This document shows positions 16,273-23,652 of a DNA stretch of 34,139 nucleotides, piece after piece. This DNA is from Bog-1181 sp964565765 (GTDB lineage Bacteria; Oederibacteriota; PGYV01; Palsa-1178): NCBI GenBank assembly GCA_964565765.1, contig CAZMGF010000024.1, positions 1-34,139 of the forward strand, written 5' to 3'. Within the stretch, counting starts at the first letter, position 1. Every line of letters begins with the position of its first letter. A program made the position numbers and the translations under genes. The notes beneath the pieces were generated by a model, which had not been told where the DNA came from, made no database searches, and worked only from the letters and a program-made list of their open reading frames with translations.

Positions 16273-16292
16273 AACTTAAAGGAGCTCAAAAT

Positions 16293-17117
16293 ATGTTCGA
16301 CCTTTTGCTATGGCCCTTTATTGCCTGCGTGGTTTTGACCGGTATACACGCCTATCTGGGCATGCATGTCATAAAACGCGGCGTTATATTCGTGGACCTT
16401 GCCCTTGCGCAGACAGCCGCGCTGGGGACCCTTGCCGGATTTGCTTACGGCATCACAATGCACTCGGGCGGCTCTTATCTTATATCCCTTGGATTCGCAC
16501 TTGCGGGAGCGCTCTTTTTCGCCTGGGCAAGGCCCCTTGAAAAAATAGTTCCGCAGGAAGCGGTGATAGGCATCACTTATGTATTCGCTGCGGCAGCGGC
16601 GGTGCTGATACTTTCAAAGGCCCCTTCCGAGGCGGAACACATAAAGGATATGCTCGTGGGAAACATACTTTTTGTAAAACCGGAAGAAGTTATAAAGACC
16701 GCTGTGCTTTACGGCGCCATAGGCGCCTTTCATTTCATTTTCAGGAAAAAATTCTGGCTGGTGACTGACGACTGCGATGAGGCCTGCCGTGAAAAAATAA
16801 ACATACCGCTCTGGGACTTTTTGTTTTACGCCTCTTTCGGCGCGGTTGTAACATCATCGGTCGGAATAGCCGGGGTATTGCTCGTATTTTCATATCTTAT
16901 AATACCGGCGATATGCTCGACCATGCTGGCTAAAACCCTGAAGAACAGGCTCCTTATTTCCTGGGGGCTGGGAATTGCTTGCAGCCTGGGCGGCATGGCC
17001 CTTTCGGTATATAAGGACCTGCCCACGGGCGCCTCAATAGTCGCTGTTTTCGGGGGCATGTTTGCCTTGTTTCTTGCCGGAAAATCAATTATGATGGGAA
17101 AAAGAAACGCCAAATAG
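16293..17117 (+). CDS. znuB: Metal ABC transporter permease (ZnuB/ABC-3 family)
   Basis: 274 aa with about eight hydrophobic segments. The N-terminal HVIKRGVIFVDLALAQTAALG and the later TSSVGIAGVLLVFSYLIIPA are hallmark segments of ABC-3 permeases. A cytoplasmic loop has DDCDEAC. It forms the inner-membrane channel for the znuA-encoded receptor. Unusually, no ZnuC-type ATPase is next to it: the following ATPase gene belongs to the LolD/MacB class and is paired with its own permease. GGAG at 16281-16284 precedes the ATG at 16293. The energising subunit may be encoded elsewhere or be shared. Confidence 0.88.
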   Translation: MFDLLLWPFIACVVLTGIHAYLGMHVIKRGVIFVDLALAQTAALGTLAGFAYGITMHSGGSYLISLGFALAGALFFAWARPLEKIVPQEAVIGITYVFAAAAAVLILSKAPSEAEHIKDMLVGNILFVKPEEVIKTAVLYGAIGAFHFIFRKKFWLVTDDCDEACREKINIPLWDFLFYASFGAVVTSSVGIAGVLLVFSYLIIPAICSTMLAKTLKNRLLISWGLGIACSLGGMALSVYKDLPTGASIVAVFGGMFALFLAGKSIMMGKRNAK

Positions 17118-17140
17118 AAAGGGTAATTATGGAGGTTATG

Positions 17141-17827
17141 ATGAATGTACTCGAAATCAGGGACGTAAAAAAAAGTTTCCGTTCGCCCGAAGGCGGGATA
17201 AACGAAGTGATAACAATAAAAACCTTTGATGTTGTGGAAGGGGAACAGATTGCGCTGGCCGGCGAAAGCGGCTCGGGCAAGACAACTTTTCTCAACATTA
17301 TAGCCGGAATTTTACGGGCGGATGAGGGCAGCATAAAGCTTGCCGGCCATGACATGGAAAACATTACCGAGAGCGGCCGCGATATTTTAAGGGCGCGCAC
17401 GCTCGGATATATTTTTCAGACATTTAACCTGCTGCAGGGCTATACGGCAATTGAAAATGTAATGCTGGGAATGATGTTCGGGCCGGGTTCTGACCGGAAG
17501 GTGGCTGTCTCGCTTCTTGAAAGGGTGGGGTTGAAAAATCATCTTAATTACCTGCCCAGGCAGCTTTCAGTCGGGCAGCAGCAGCGTGTCGCAGTCGCGA
17601 GGGCGCTGGCAAACCATCCGAAACTTGTGCTTGCGGACGAGCCCACCGGGCACCTTGACCATTCTCGCGCCATGGAATCGCTCAAACTTATTAAGGATAT
17701 ATGCAGGGAAAAAGGCGCTGCATTGCTTCTGGTCAGCCATGACCGCGACGTGCTCGCGAGTTTTTCCGATGTAAAGGAGCTCTCCTCCATTAATACAGCT
17801 GGAAAGCAGGAGGCAGGCCGTGTTTAA
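17141..17827 (+). CDS. ABC transporter ATPase, LolD/MacB type (ZrgB/PA4064-like)
   Basis: 228 aa. The start at 17141 is chosen because GGAGG (17131-17135) lies 5 nt upstream; an in-frame ATG at 17129 is part of the ribosome site. Walker A is GESGSGKT (41-48), the signature is LSVGQQQR, Walker B is LVLADEP and the switch is LVSHD. The IFQTFNLLQGYTAIENV segment is typical of the LolD/FtsE/MacB class. The Val in LSVGQ replaces the usual Gly. It overlaps the next gene (FtsX-type permease) by 8 nt and probably forms a mechanotransmission complex with it. Known zinc-starvation loci (Vibrio zrgABCDE, Pseudomonas PA4063-PA4066) pair an ATPase and permease of this type, from family knowledge. Confidence 0.85.
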   Translation: MNVLEIRDVKKSFRSPEGGINEVITIKTFDVVEGEQIALAGESGSGKTTFLNIIAGILRADEGSIKLAGHDMENITESGRDILRARTLGYIFQTFNLLQGYTAIENVMLGMMFGPGSDRKVAVSLLERVGLKNHLNYLPRQLSVGQQQRVAVARALANHPKLVLADEPTGHLDHSRAMESLKLIKDICREKGAALLLVSHDRDVLASFSDVKELSSINTAGKQEAGRV

Positions 17828-19088
17828 AAATATAAAAAATCTTTTATTTATCGTTGGACACAGCATGAGACAGCACATCCTTTCCACTGCAATTACAATG
17901 CTTTCCGTGGCAATGGCCGTGGGGCTCACCATGTCGGTCTTTTCAATGCAATACCAGACGCGCACCGCTTTTACCGGCGGAAACGCCGGATTTGACGCTG
18001 TGCTGGGCGCCAGGGGCAGCCAGCTGCAGCTGGTGTTAAACGCGGTTTATCAGCTGGAAACATCACCGGGCAACATCCCGTGGTCCCTTTATCAGGCTGT
18101 AAAAAGCGATCCCAGGGTAAAGCTGGCCATACCTTACGCGGTAGGGGATAATTATTACGGTTACAGGATAGTTGGCACTACGGATGAAATTTTCACAAAA
18201 TTTGAGTATCAGGCCGGCCGCCGTTTTACGGTGAGGCAGGGCGGCAGAAATTTTGATTCTTCAAAGAAAGAAGCTGTAATAGGAAGTTATGTGGCTGAGA
18301 AAACCGGCTTAAAGGAAGGGGCGATTTTTAAACCGTATCACGGACTTTATTTTGACCCGCAGATGCAGCATGAGGAAGAATTTACAATAACAGGGGTTTT
18401 AAAGCCGACAAACACGCCCTCCGACAGGGTGATATGGATACCCATTGACGATGTTTACAGGATGAAGGGGCACGTGCTGCGCGGCAGCGGAACAGAATAT
18501 ACCGCGTCTGAGGGAAAGGAAATACCCGATTCGGTAAAGGAAGTAAGCGCCGTTATGCTGAAATTTTACAGCCCGCAGGCGGGTTTCATGCTTGATATGA
18601 CAATTAACAAACAGGGCAGGGTGGCAACGCTCGCGTGGCCCATCGGCAAAGTAATGGCGGAGTTTTTTGACAAGCTTGGATGGGTCTCAAAGATACTTAC
18701 CCTTGTGGCGTACCTTGTGATGCTTGTGGCCGCGGCTTCAATACTGGCCAGCCTGTATAATACGATGAATGAACGGCGCAGGGAATTCGCGATTCTCAGG
18801 GCGCTCGGCGCAAAGCGTTCAAATGTATTCTCATCTATAGTGCTTGAGGCCGCAATTATCGCGGGAGCGGGGTCATTGGGTGGTTATATTGTATACCTGG
18901 CGGTATTTACTTTTGCCTCAATTATTGTAAGGCAGCAGACCGGGGTGGTTCTTGATGTTTTCAGGATGCATTTTTCACTGCTCGCTGTGCCACTTGGAAT
19001 GACGTTTCTTGGCGCACTGTCGGGATTTATCCCGGCTATAAAGGCATATTCGACAGATGTCTCCAAAAATCTCGACCCGATGTCCTAA
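17820..19088 (+). CDS. FtsX/MacB-type ABC permease (ZrgC/PA4065-like)
   Basis: 422 aa, GTG start at 17820 with CAGGAGG at 17807-17813, overlapping the ATPase gene. One transmembrane helix near residues 20-42 is followed by a large periplasmic MacB-PCD-like domain (about 45-285), then three helices in the FtsX domain with NERRREFAILRALGAKRSNV. The stretch DAVLGARGSQLQLVLNAVYQ and SPGNIPWSLY resembles the permease of zinc-responsive ABC modules more than generic MacB, from memory of those families. Predicted to sit in the inner membrane and to drive a periplasmic process, possibly metal loading or release, instead of classical transport. It lies between the ATPase and the His-rich periplasmic protein. 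Confidence 0.8.
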   Translation: MFKNIKNLLFIVGHSMRQHILSTAITMLSVAMAVGLTMSVFSMQYQTRTAFTGGNAGFDAVLGARGSQLQLVLNAVYQLETSPGNIPWSLYQAVKSDPRVKLAIPYAVGDNYYGYRIVGTTDEIFTKFEYQAGRRFTVRQGGRNFDSSKKEAVIGSYVAEKTGLKEGAIFKPYHGLYFDPQMQHEEEFTITGVLKPTNTPSDRVIWIPIDDVYRMKGHVLRGSGTEYTASEGKEIPDSVKEVSAVMLKFYSPQAGFMLDMTINKQGRVATLAWPIGKVMAEFFDKLGWVSKILTLVAYLVMLVAAASILASLYNTMNERRREFAILRALGAKRSNVFSSIVLEAAIIAGAGSLGGYIVYLAVFTFASIIVRQQTGVVLDVFRMHFSLLAVPLGMTFLGALSGFIPAIKAYSTDVSKNLDPMS

Positions 19089-19101
19089 AGGCGGTTAAAA
19101 C

Positions 19102-19560
19102 ATGAAAAAGAAAAACATTTTTATTCTGATAATTCAGGCACTGCTTATTGCCGCGGCTGTGCAGGTCTATGCGCACGAGCACAAGGCTCCGCACAGCGGC
19201 GTGCTTGTCGAATGCGGAGAGGAATTTGCCCACATTGAGCTCTTGAACGACCCGGAGAGCGGAAAACTAACGGCGTATGTGCTGGACGGAGAGGCTGAAA
19301 ATCCGGTCCGCTTAAGGCAGGGTTCGATTAAATTAAAAATAAAGGCCGGAGGGAAAGATATTTTACTGGCCCTGAAAGCCGTCGCGAATCCGCTGACCGG
19401 CGAGACTGTGGGCGATACGTCGGAATTCTCCGCGGTTTCTGAAAAACTAAAGGGAACGGCAGGCTTCACGGGGCAAGTAACATTGATAAAAATCAACGGG
19501 GAAACTTTCAGGAACCTGGCATTTAGTTATCCCGTTGCGGCAGCAGAGAAAAGCAAATGA
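19102..19560 (+). CDS. His-rich periplasmic protein of the metal block
   Basis: 152 aa. Signal peptide residues 1-24, with cleavage near VYAHEH. The mature N-terminus carries AHEHKAPHSGVLVECG, then EEFAHIELLNDPESGKLTAYVLDGEAENPVRL, forming a small beta-rich domain. The clustered His and a Cys suggest a metal site close to the N-terminus. Similar HGG-type periplasmic proteins occur in planctomycete and verrucomicrobial metal loci, from memory. It may play the part that the periplasmic proteins ZrgA/PA4063 play in proteobacterial counterparts, but no sequence relation was established. It starts 13 nt after the permease and overlaps the next gene by 4 nt (ATGA). Confidence 0.7.
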   Translation: MKKKNIFILIIQALLIAAAVQVYAHEHKAPHSGVLVECGEEFAHIELLNDPESGKLTAYVLDGEAENPVRLRQGSIKLKIKAGGKDILLALKAVANPLTGETVGDTSEFSAVSEKLKGTAGFTGQVTLIKINGETFRNLAFSYPVAAAEKSK

Positions 19561-20207
19561 ACCGCAGGTTAAGCAAATACATTTTTCCGGCTGTTGTGTC
19601 CGGCGCGCTCTGTTTTTTATACGCGGCAGGAGCTTTTGCAGCAGAAATAAAGGTGGATGGAGGAGCAATAACACAGGTAAAGGAAACTCCTGTGGCAGAG
19701 CCGGTGAAAGACGCGGCTTATCTGAAGGTGGAATCAATGCCCAACCCGGTGACCGCATATCCTGTTGTTGACGGTTATCCGCTGGTAACATGGGAAACCC
19801 TTGCCGCCTATGATTATGACGCTCCGAGCATGGAGGACCAGAAGTCCGTCAAGATAAGGAAGCAGAAGAAAAAAAGGGCAATACCGGATTTCATAAAAAT
19901 TTTAAACGGGACAAAAATAGCCATAACCGGGTTTTTAATACCCGTTGATACTGATGAAACAGGGGAATTTGCGACGGTATTTGTAATAGTCCGCAGCCAG
20001 ATGACATGCTGCTACGGCGTTGTGCCGAAGCTCAACGAATGGGTAATGGTTACAATGGAGAAAAACAAGAGGATAAGGGCGGTATCCGACGTGCCCACGA
20101 CGGTATTCGGCACCATAGATGTGGGCGAGAAATATGAGGATATGAAGGGCTGGACCCTCTACAGGATGACTGCTGAAAAGACAAGTATAAGAAAAAACAG
20201 TTTTTAA
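19557..20207 (+). CDS. DUF3299-like secreted protein of the metal block
   Basis: 216 aa. A signal segment (about residues 8-29) precedes a variable region and then a domain with ITGFLIPVDTDETGEFATVF, followed by SQMTCCYGVVPKLNEWVMV. The vicinal Cys pair and the GF-x-P-V opening resemble DUF3299 proteins, which accompany the zinc-starvation ABC modules (PA4066, ZrgD), from family knowledge. The Cys pair could bind metal or form a disulfide. There is no clear lipobox, so soluble periplasmic location is most likely. It is the last gene of the block; transcription presumably ends before the new promoter at 20229, although no clear terminator is visible. Confidence 0.65.
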   Translation: MNRRLSKYIFPAVVSGALCFLYAAGAFAAEIKVDGGAITQVKETPVAEPVKDAAYLKVESMPNPVTAYPVVDGYPLVTWETLAAYDYDAPSMEDQKSVKIRKQKKKRAIPDFIKILNGTKIAITGFLIPVDTDETGEFATVFVIVRSQMTCCYGVVPKLNEWVMVTMEKNKRIRAVSDVPTTVFGTIDVGEKYEDMKGWTLYRMTAEKTSIRKNSF

Positions 20208-20228
20208 AAACATCTTCCATAAAATCAA

Positions 20229-20257
20229 TTGACAAAACTTGATAATACGGCTATAAT
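20229..20257 (+). promoter_or_regulatory. Consensus sigma-70 promoter of the nfu-like gene
   Basis: TTGACA (20229-20234), exactly 17 nt, TATAAT (20252-20257): the best promoter in the window. Its predicted start point (about 20264) falls inside a palindrome, implying repression. The leader to the ATG is about 100 nt. Confidence 0.85.
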
Positions 20258-20276
20258 ATCACCAAGTAAGTGATAT
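20256..20276. promoter_or_regulatory. Candidate operator over the nfu transcription start
   Basis: Perfect inverted repeat ATATCAC (20256-20262), 7-nt centre, GTGATAT (20270-20276). It overlaps the end of the -10 and the start point, an ideal position for a dimeric repressor. The downstream leader (20280-20350) has further partial repeats (GGTTTA and TAAACC) with no recognised riboswitch. Confidence 0.5.
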
Positions 20277-20363
20277 ATTAAACTTTGTGGTTTACACCGG
20301 CCGGAAACTTGTATAAAGTGTACGCAGCTGGGTTTAAACCATAAACCAATACGGAGGCTTAAC

Positions 20364-20591
20364 ATGTTAAAGGAAAAAGTTGAAACAGTCATTGAGGACT
20401 TAAGAAAATTCCTTCAGGCTGACGGAGGCGATATAGAACTGGTCGGCGTTGATGAAAAAAAAGGCGAAGTGCAGGTCAAGTTAAAAGGCGCCTGCGCCGG
20501 CTGTCCCATGGCACAGATAACCCTGACGCAGGGTGTCGAGGCAAAGATAAAAGAAGAGATACCGGAGATAAAGAAAGTAGTGGCGGTTTAA
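20364..20591 (+). CDS. nfu: NifU C-terminal-domain Fe-S protein (Nfu)
   Basis: 75 aa, with ACGGAGG before the ATG. It consists almost solely of the NifU C-terminal domain: LRKFLQADGGDIELVGVD followed by the CxxC motif at Cys44 and Cys47 (GACAGCPM). Such stand-alone Nfu proteins carry a [4Fe-4S] cluster bridged between two subunits and pass it to target apoproteins in the cytoplasm. It is monocistronic, with a consensus promoter, an operator-like palindrome at the start site and a bidirectional terminator after the stop. No isc or suf genes are in the window. The [4Fe-4S]-type TrpRS encoded at 7319 is one possible client, purely by inference. Confidence 0.92.
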   Translation: MLKEKVETVIEDLRKFLQADGGDIELVGVDEKKGEVQVKLKGACAGCPMAQITLTQGVEAKIKEEIPEIKKVVAV

Positions 20592-20612
20592 TTACCGGTT
20601 TTTTTGTTCAGG

Positions 20613-20660
20613 AAAAAATAAAAAAGCGCGGTTTAAAAAAATGCGCTTTTTTATTTTTTT
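20613..20660. terminator. Bidirectional terminator between nfu and the epimerase gene
   Basis: A 17-bp stem (20613-20629 with 20643-20659), A-rich on the left and T-rich on the right. The right arm overlaps the minus-strand stop codon at 20651-20653, so it ends both convergent genes. Confidence 0.85.
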
Positions 20661-21586
20661 ATATACAGCTCCGGGTTGCCCATCAAAAATTCAACATGCG
20701 CCTTAAGCTTTGAAGTGGAATCAAATGACAGCCTGAAATCCCTTTTAATTTTGGCTACATTGAACAGGTAAGGTTTGCCGCCCCAGCCAAGGTCCTTTAA
20801 TTTTATCTTTGAGCGTTTTGCCGCTATCCCGTGTTTTTCCGCGTATTCAACGGCCCATGAGGCGATGAGCTCCCACGACACGAAATTCTTCGCAAGCCCG
20901 TAATATGTATTGTTGCTTATATTGGAGGCAAGCAGGCTGGAATATATTTTTGCCAGGTCTCCGGCCCAGATAAACTGCGTCCCGTCATTTTTTATGAGCT
21001 CGATGGCCTTTCCGGATCTTGCGGCGGAGCATATATTGAAAAATCTCCTGTCATTTTCCATTGTGCCGCCGGGAACCACAGGATTCCCGAATGTATAACC
21101 GGGGCGTATGGTGTTAAACCGGATATCCTTATAATATTTTGAATAAGCCGAGAGGAAAAGCTCAACAGATCCTTTTGTGGCGCCGTAAAAATCATTTGGC
21201 GCGAGCCTTGCCGTCTCGTCAAGGGTTTTGGGCAGATTGCCCTGCGCCGCTGTGGAAGATGTAAAAATTATCTTTTTTGCCCCGCGTTTTACTGCTGTGT
21301 CTATCAGGGAAACCGAGGCAAGTGTTTCGTTTTTTATCATATCCGGCCCGGTGTCGCCCCAGCAAAGGGCCACGTGAATGACGGCGTCCGGTTTTATCAT
21401 ACATTTTTTAATTGCCTTCATATCCTCCATTGGAGCTTTGACAATTTTCACTCCGGGAAGGCCCAAAAGAGCGGGAACCTTTTTAGGGCTGCGCGCCATG
21501 ATTGTTATTTCGTGCCCCCGGCCGCTTAATTCTTTGACCACATAGGAACCTATAAAACCGGTGCCGCCAGTTATATATATCCTCAT
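20651..21586 (-). CDS. NAD(P)-dependent epimerase/dehydratase (extended SDR)
   Basis: 311 aa, with AAGGAGG 6 nt before the ATG. The N-terminal Rossmann motif TGGTGFIG lies at residues 6-13, and the catalytic YGATK (Tyr-x-x-x-Lys) follows an FTSSTAAQG strand. The C-terminal substrate domain is of normal length. It likely oxidises/reduces or epimerises a nucleotide sugar or related alcohol in the cytoplasm; the substrate cannot be read from the sequence. It is transcribed alone. A minus-strand TATAAT (21616-21611) lies upstream but lacks a good -35. The divergent TPR gene has its own promoter at 21641. Confidence 0.85.
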   Translation of the reverse strand: MRIYITGGTGFIGSYVVKELSGRGHEITIMARSPKKVPALLGLPGVKIVKAPMEDMKAIKKCMIKPDAVIHVALCWGDTGPDMIKNETLASVSLIDTAVKRGAKKIIFTSSTAAQGNLPKTLDETARLAPNDFYGATKGSVELFLSAYSKYYKDIRFNTIRPGYTFGNPVVPGGTMENDRRFFNICSAARSGKAIELIKNDGTQFIWAGDLAKIYSSLLASNISNNTYYGLAKNFVSWELIASWAVEYAEKHGIAAKRSKIKLKDLGWGGKPYLFNVAKIKRDFRLSFDSTSKLKAHVEFLMGNPELYIKK

Positions 21587-21640
21587 ATAAGACCTCCTTA
21601 ATTTTCGGTAATTATATCATATTTTTGATGAAAAAAATAT

Positions 21641-21668
21641 TTGACATTTCCATCTGCGGATATATAAT
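21641..21668 (+). promoter_or_regulatory. Promoter of the barrel-TPR gene
   Basis: TTGACA (21641-21646), 16-nt spacer, TATAAT (21663-21668), 57 nt before the ATG at 21726. Confidence 0.75.
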
Positions 21669-21725
21669 CTACGCCATATAGGGGGCACGTCTTAAATCAG
21701 CTGAAAATCAACAGGGGGGATAGGT

Positions 21726-23366
21726 ATGTCCACAGGTAAGAGGTATGTTTTTATCATTCTTTTAATCCAGGTTTTCATGGTGTTTTGCCGGCAGCTGAGT
21801 GCCGACAATTTTGAGGTGGATTTGTCCGGAGGGGTCTGCGGCGCGGCAATGGGGGAATATAACAGCAGAATATCCGATCTGAACGGTTATAACGCCTTAC
21901 TCGGGGCCTCGCCGTCGCTGACAAAATTTACCTATGAGCCGTCGCCGTCATTTTGTCTTTCAAGGAATTTTAGCACGCCTTTCGGGCAGGCCGCGGTTTA
22001 CCTCAGGAACGACTTTATTGTAATGCTTGAGCGGCAGAACATTTCAACGTGGGCGGGCGGCGGGCCCGCGCAAACCCTTAACGGCGATTTTTCCGTTTTT
22101 TATTCAGCTGCCGGAGGAAAATATTTTTACAGCCCGGAGGGCGCCACGGGAATTGAATTTTATTTAAACGCGGACGCGGGACTCTGTCACTATTACTCAA
22201 ACTATGAAACAGAAGTTGATGCAAAACCGGATGGAGTTGTACAGAGCAGCATAAAAAAGAGCTGGAAGACGGCAATACCGGCGGCCTCAATTGGAGCGGG
22301 AGCAAACTGGTGGATTGGCGGAGGCATGGGATTTGGAGCCTGCGCGGGGTACAGACTATCCTCGGGCAGGGTTACTGTTTCCATCCATGATCAGCTTGGC
22401 ACGGGCGGAACCTCACAGGGCGAGGACAGCGTGGATTATTCGGGATTATATGCGTCTGCCGGGATAATATTCAGATTTGGCGAAGATGATCCGGGAAAAA
22501 ATACGCGTCCCGGCAATACGAGCGATACACAGTTCCTGGAAATTACGGTCAGGCTCTACAGCGAGGCGGAAAAACTTTACAGCCAGGGAATGTTAAGGCA
22601 GGCTCTGGAAAAAAACACTGAGGCTCTGAAACTTTCCCCGGGTGATGAGCGGCTGCTGGCGCAGTCAAAAGAGATAAAGGACGCGATTGAAAAAAAAGGC
22701 GGGCCAAATAATGTGGGGGCCCTGAAAGATGAGGCCGAGGAATTCAGGCGCCTGAAAAAATTCCAGAGTGCGCGCTTAAGGTACATGGAGATAAAGGCGA
22801 TAGAGCCTGAAAATCCGTACGCCCTATATTATCTTAAGGATTTTGACGAAAAAGCAGCTCAGCTGCTTACAAAAGCGCAGAGCGCATTTGCGGCAAATGA
22901 CAATGAAAAGGCGCTGAAAGCCGCGGCAAGGGCCCTTGAGTACTCGCCGGACAACAAGGACCTCAAGGAAATATATACATCAATAGTAAAAAAAGGGCTG
23001 CTAAAGGAGCAGGCAGACAAAATGTTCAACCAGGCGGTGGACCTTTTTGACAAGGGCGGCTATGAAGAGGCTGCGGAACTGTGGAAAGAGGTGCTGAATT
23101 TGAATCCCGATGACGCCGGGGCAAAGCAAAACCTGGAAAAGGCCATTGAAAAATCAGGGGAAAAGCTGAAGGAAAAATCAATTGACGCGAAAAAAGCGTA
23201 TGACGAAGCGGTAAAGGCTTATAAGATAGGAAATATGAAGGCAGCGGCCCTTAAATGCGAATATGTATTGAGAATGGACCCGGACGACCTTGACAGCATG
23301 AAAATGCTTGATGATATAAAAAAAATAAAAGAAGGAGAAGAGAAGCAGGCGCTGCCGAAGCGTTAG
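21726..23366 (+). CDS. Outer-membrane beta-barrel/TPR fusion protein
   Basis: 546 aa, with GGGGGGA before ATG 21726. Residues 1-26 are a signal peptide. Residues ~27-260 look like an OmpW/OmpX-size barrel: FEVDLSGGVCGAAMGEY, several aromatic-alternating strands, and a final strand SAGIIFRFGED. Residues ~275-540 hold about six TPR-like units (for example LYSQGMLRQALEKNTEALKL and LFDKGGYEEAAELWKEVLNL). The order suggests an outer-membrane anchor with a periplasmic TPR scaffold, perhaps for polysaccharide export or envelope assembly. No named family was recognised. It is monocistronic, followed by a terminator-like hairpin at 23466. A frame fusion artefact is unlikely because the two parts join without a stop or shift. 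Confidence 0.75.
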   Translation: MSTGKRYVFIILLIQVFMVFCRQLSADNFEVDLSGGVCGAAMGEYNSRISDLNGYNALLGASPSLTKFTYEPSPSFCLSRNFSTPFGQAAVYLRNDFIVMLERQNISTWAGGGPAQTLNGDFSVFYSAAGGKYFYSPEGATGIEFYLNADAGLCHYYSNYETEVDAKPDGVVQSSIKKSWKTAIPAASIGAGANWWIGGGMGFGACAGYRLSSGRVTVSIHDQLGTGGTSQGEDSVDYSGLYASAGIIFRFGEDDPGKNTRPGNTSDTQFLEITVRLYSEAEKLYSQGMLRQALEKNTEALKLSPGDERLLAQSKEIKDAIEKKGGPNNVGALKDEAEEFRRLKKFQSARLRYMEIKAIEPENPYALYYLKDFDEKAAQLLTKAQSAFAANDNEKALKAAARALEYSPDNKDLKEIYTSIVKKGLLKEQADKMFNQAVDLFDKGGYEEAAELWKEVLNLNPDDAGAKQNLEKAIEKSGEKLKEKSIDAKKAYDEAVKAYKIGNMKAAALKCEYVLRMDPDDLDSMKMLDDIKKIKEGEEKQALPKR

Positions 23367-23375
23367 GAACATCAA

Positions 23376-23458
23376 CCCTTGTAGGGGCCGACTTATATTT
23401 CGGCCCGGAACAGGCTATTGTGTTCTGTCCCTGTAGGGGCGGCCCCATGTGGCCGCCC
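23376..23458. repeat. Two REP-like GTAGGGGC hairpin units
   Basis: TGTAGGGGC occurs at 23380-23388 and 23432-23440, 52 nt apart. Each copy opens a hairpin: GGGCCGA (23385-23391) with TCGGCCC (23400-23406), and GGGCGGCC (23437-23444) with GGCCGCCC (23451-23458). The middle holds GAACA (23408-23412) and TGTTC (23421-23425). This resembles dispersed extragenic palindromes of many uncultured bacterial genomes. Confidence 0.65.
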
Positions 23459-23465
23459 AAAAGCC

Positions 23466-23500
23466 AGGCATAATAGTTTACATGGCGGGTATGCCTTTTT
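23466..23500 (+). terminator. Terminator-like hairpin after the barrel-TPR gene
   Basis: AGGCATA (23466-23472) pairs with TATGCCT (23490-23496), followed by a run of five T. The loop is long (17 nt), so the strength is uncertain. Confidence 0.45.
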
Positions 23501-23583
23501 CCGGCCAATCGAGCAGCTTATGGGCGGTGCCGGATGACACAGTAGAAGGGGTTATTAAAACTTCACGCAGCTTAATTTACACA

Positions 23584-23646
23584 TAAGCGTATTATATAAC
23601 GATTGGCAAAAAAAGTCACGCCTGCCATATCGTGGTATAACGCTTA
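23584..23646. repeat. 63-nt imperfect inverted repeat
   Basis: Outer arms TAAGCGT (23584-23590) and ACGCTTA (23640-23646); inner arms ACGATTGGCA (23599-23608) and TGCCATATCGT (23623-23633, one bulge). It lies in a 351-nt gene-free stretch (23367-23717) together with the REP-like units, and has no coding potential. It may be a small mobile-element remnant or a structured RNA. Confidence 0.55.
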
Positions 23647-23652
23647 AATGAC

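Noticed and set aside
17141..19088. Macrolide exporter or lipoprotein-release (Lol) system
   Set aside because: There is no MacA/TolC or LolC/E pair nearby, and the permease's periplasmic motifs plus the His-rich and DUF3299-like neighbours fit the zinc-responsive ABC module better.
20280..20350. Riboswitch in the nfu leader
   Set aside because: Partial repeats (GGTTTA and TAAACC) exist, but no known riboswitch core was recognised; the palindrome at the start site explains regulation more simply.
23376..23646. CRISPR array
   Set aside because: Only two imperfect repeat units with unequal stems, no regular spacers, and no cas genes in the window.
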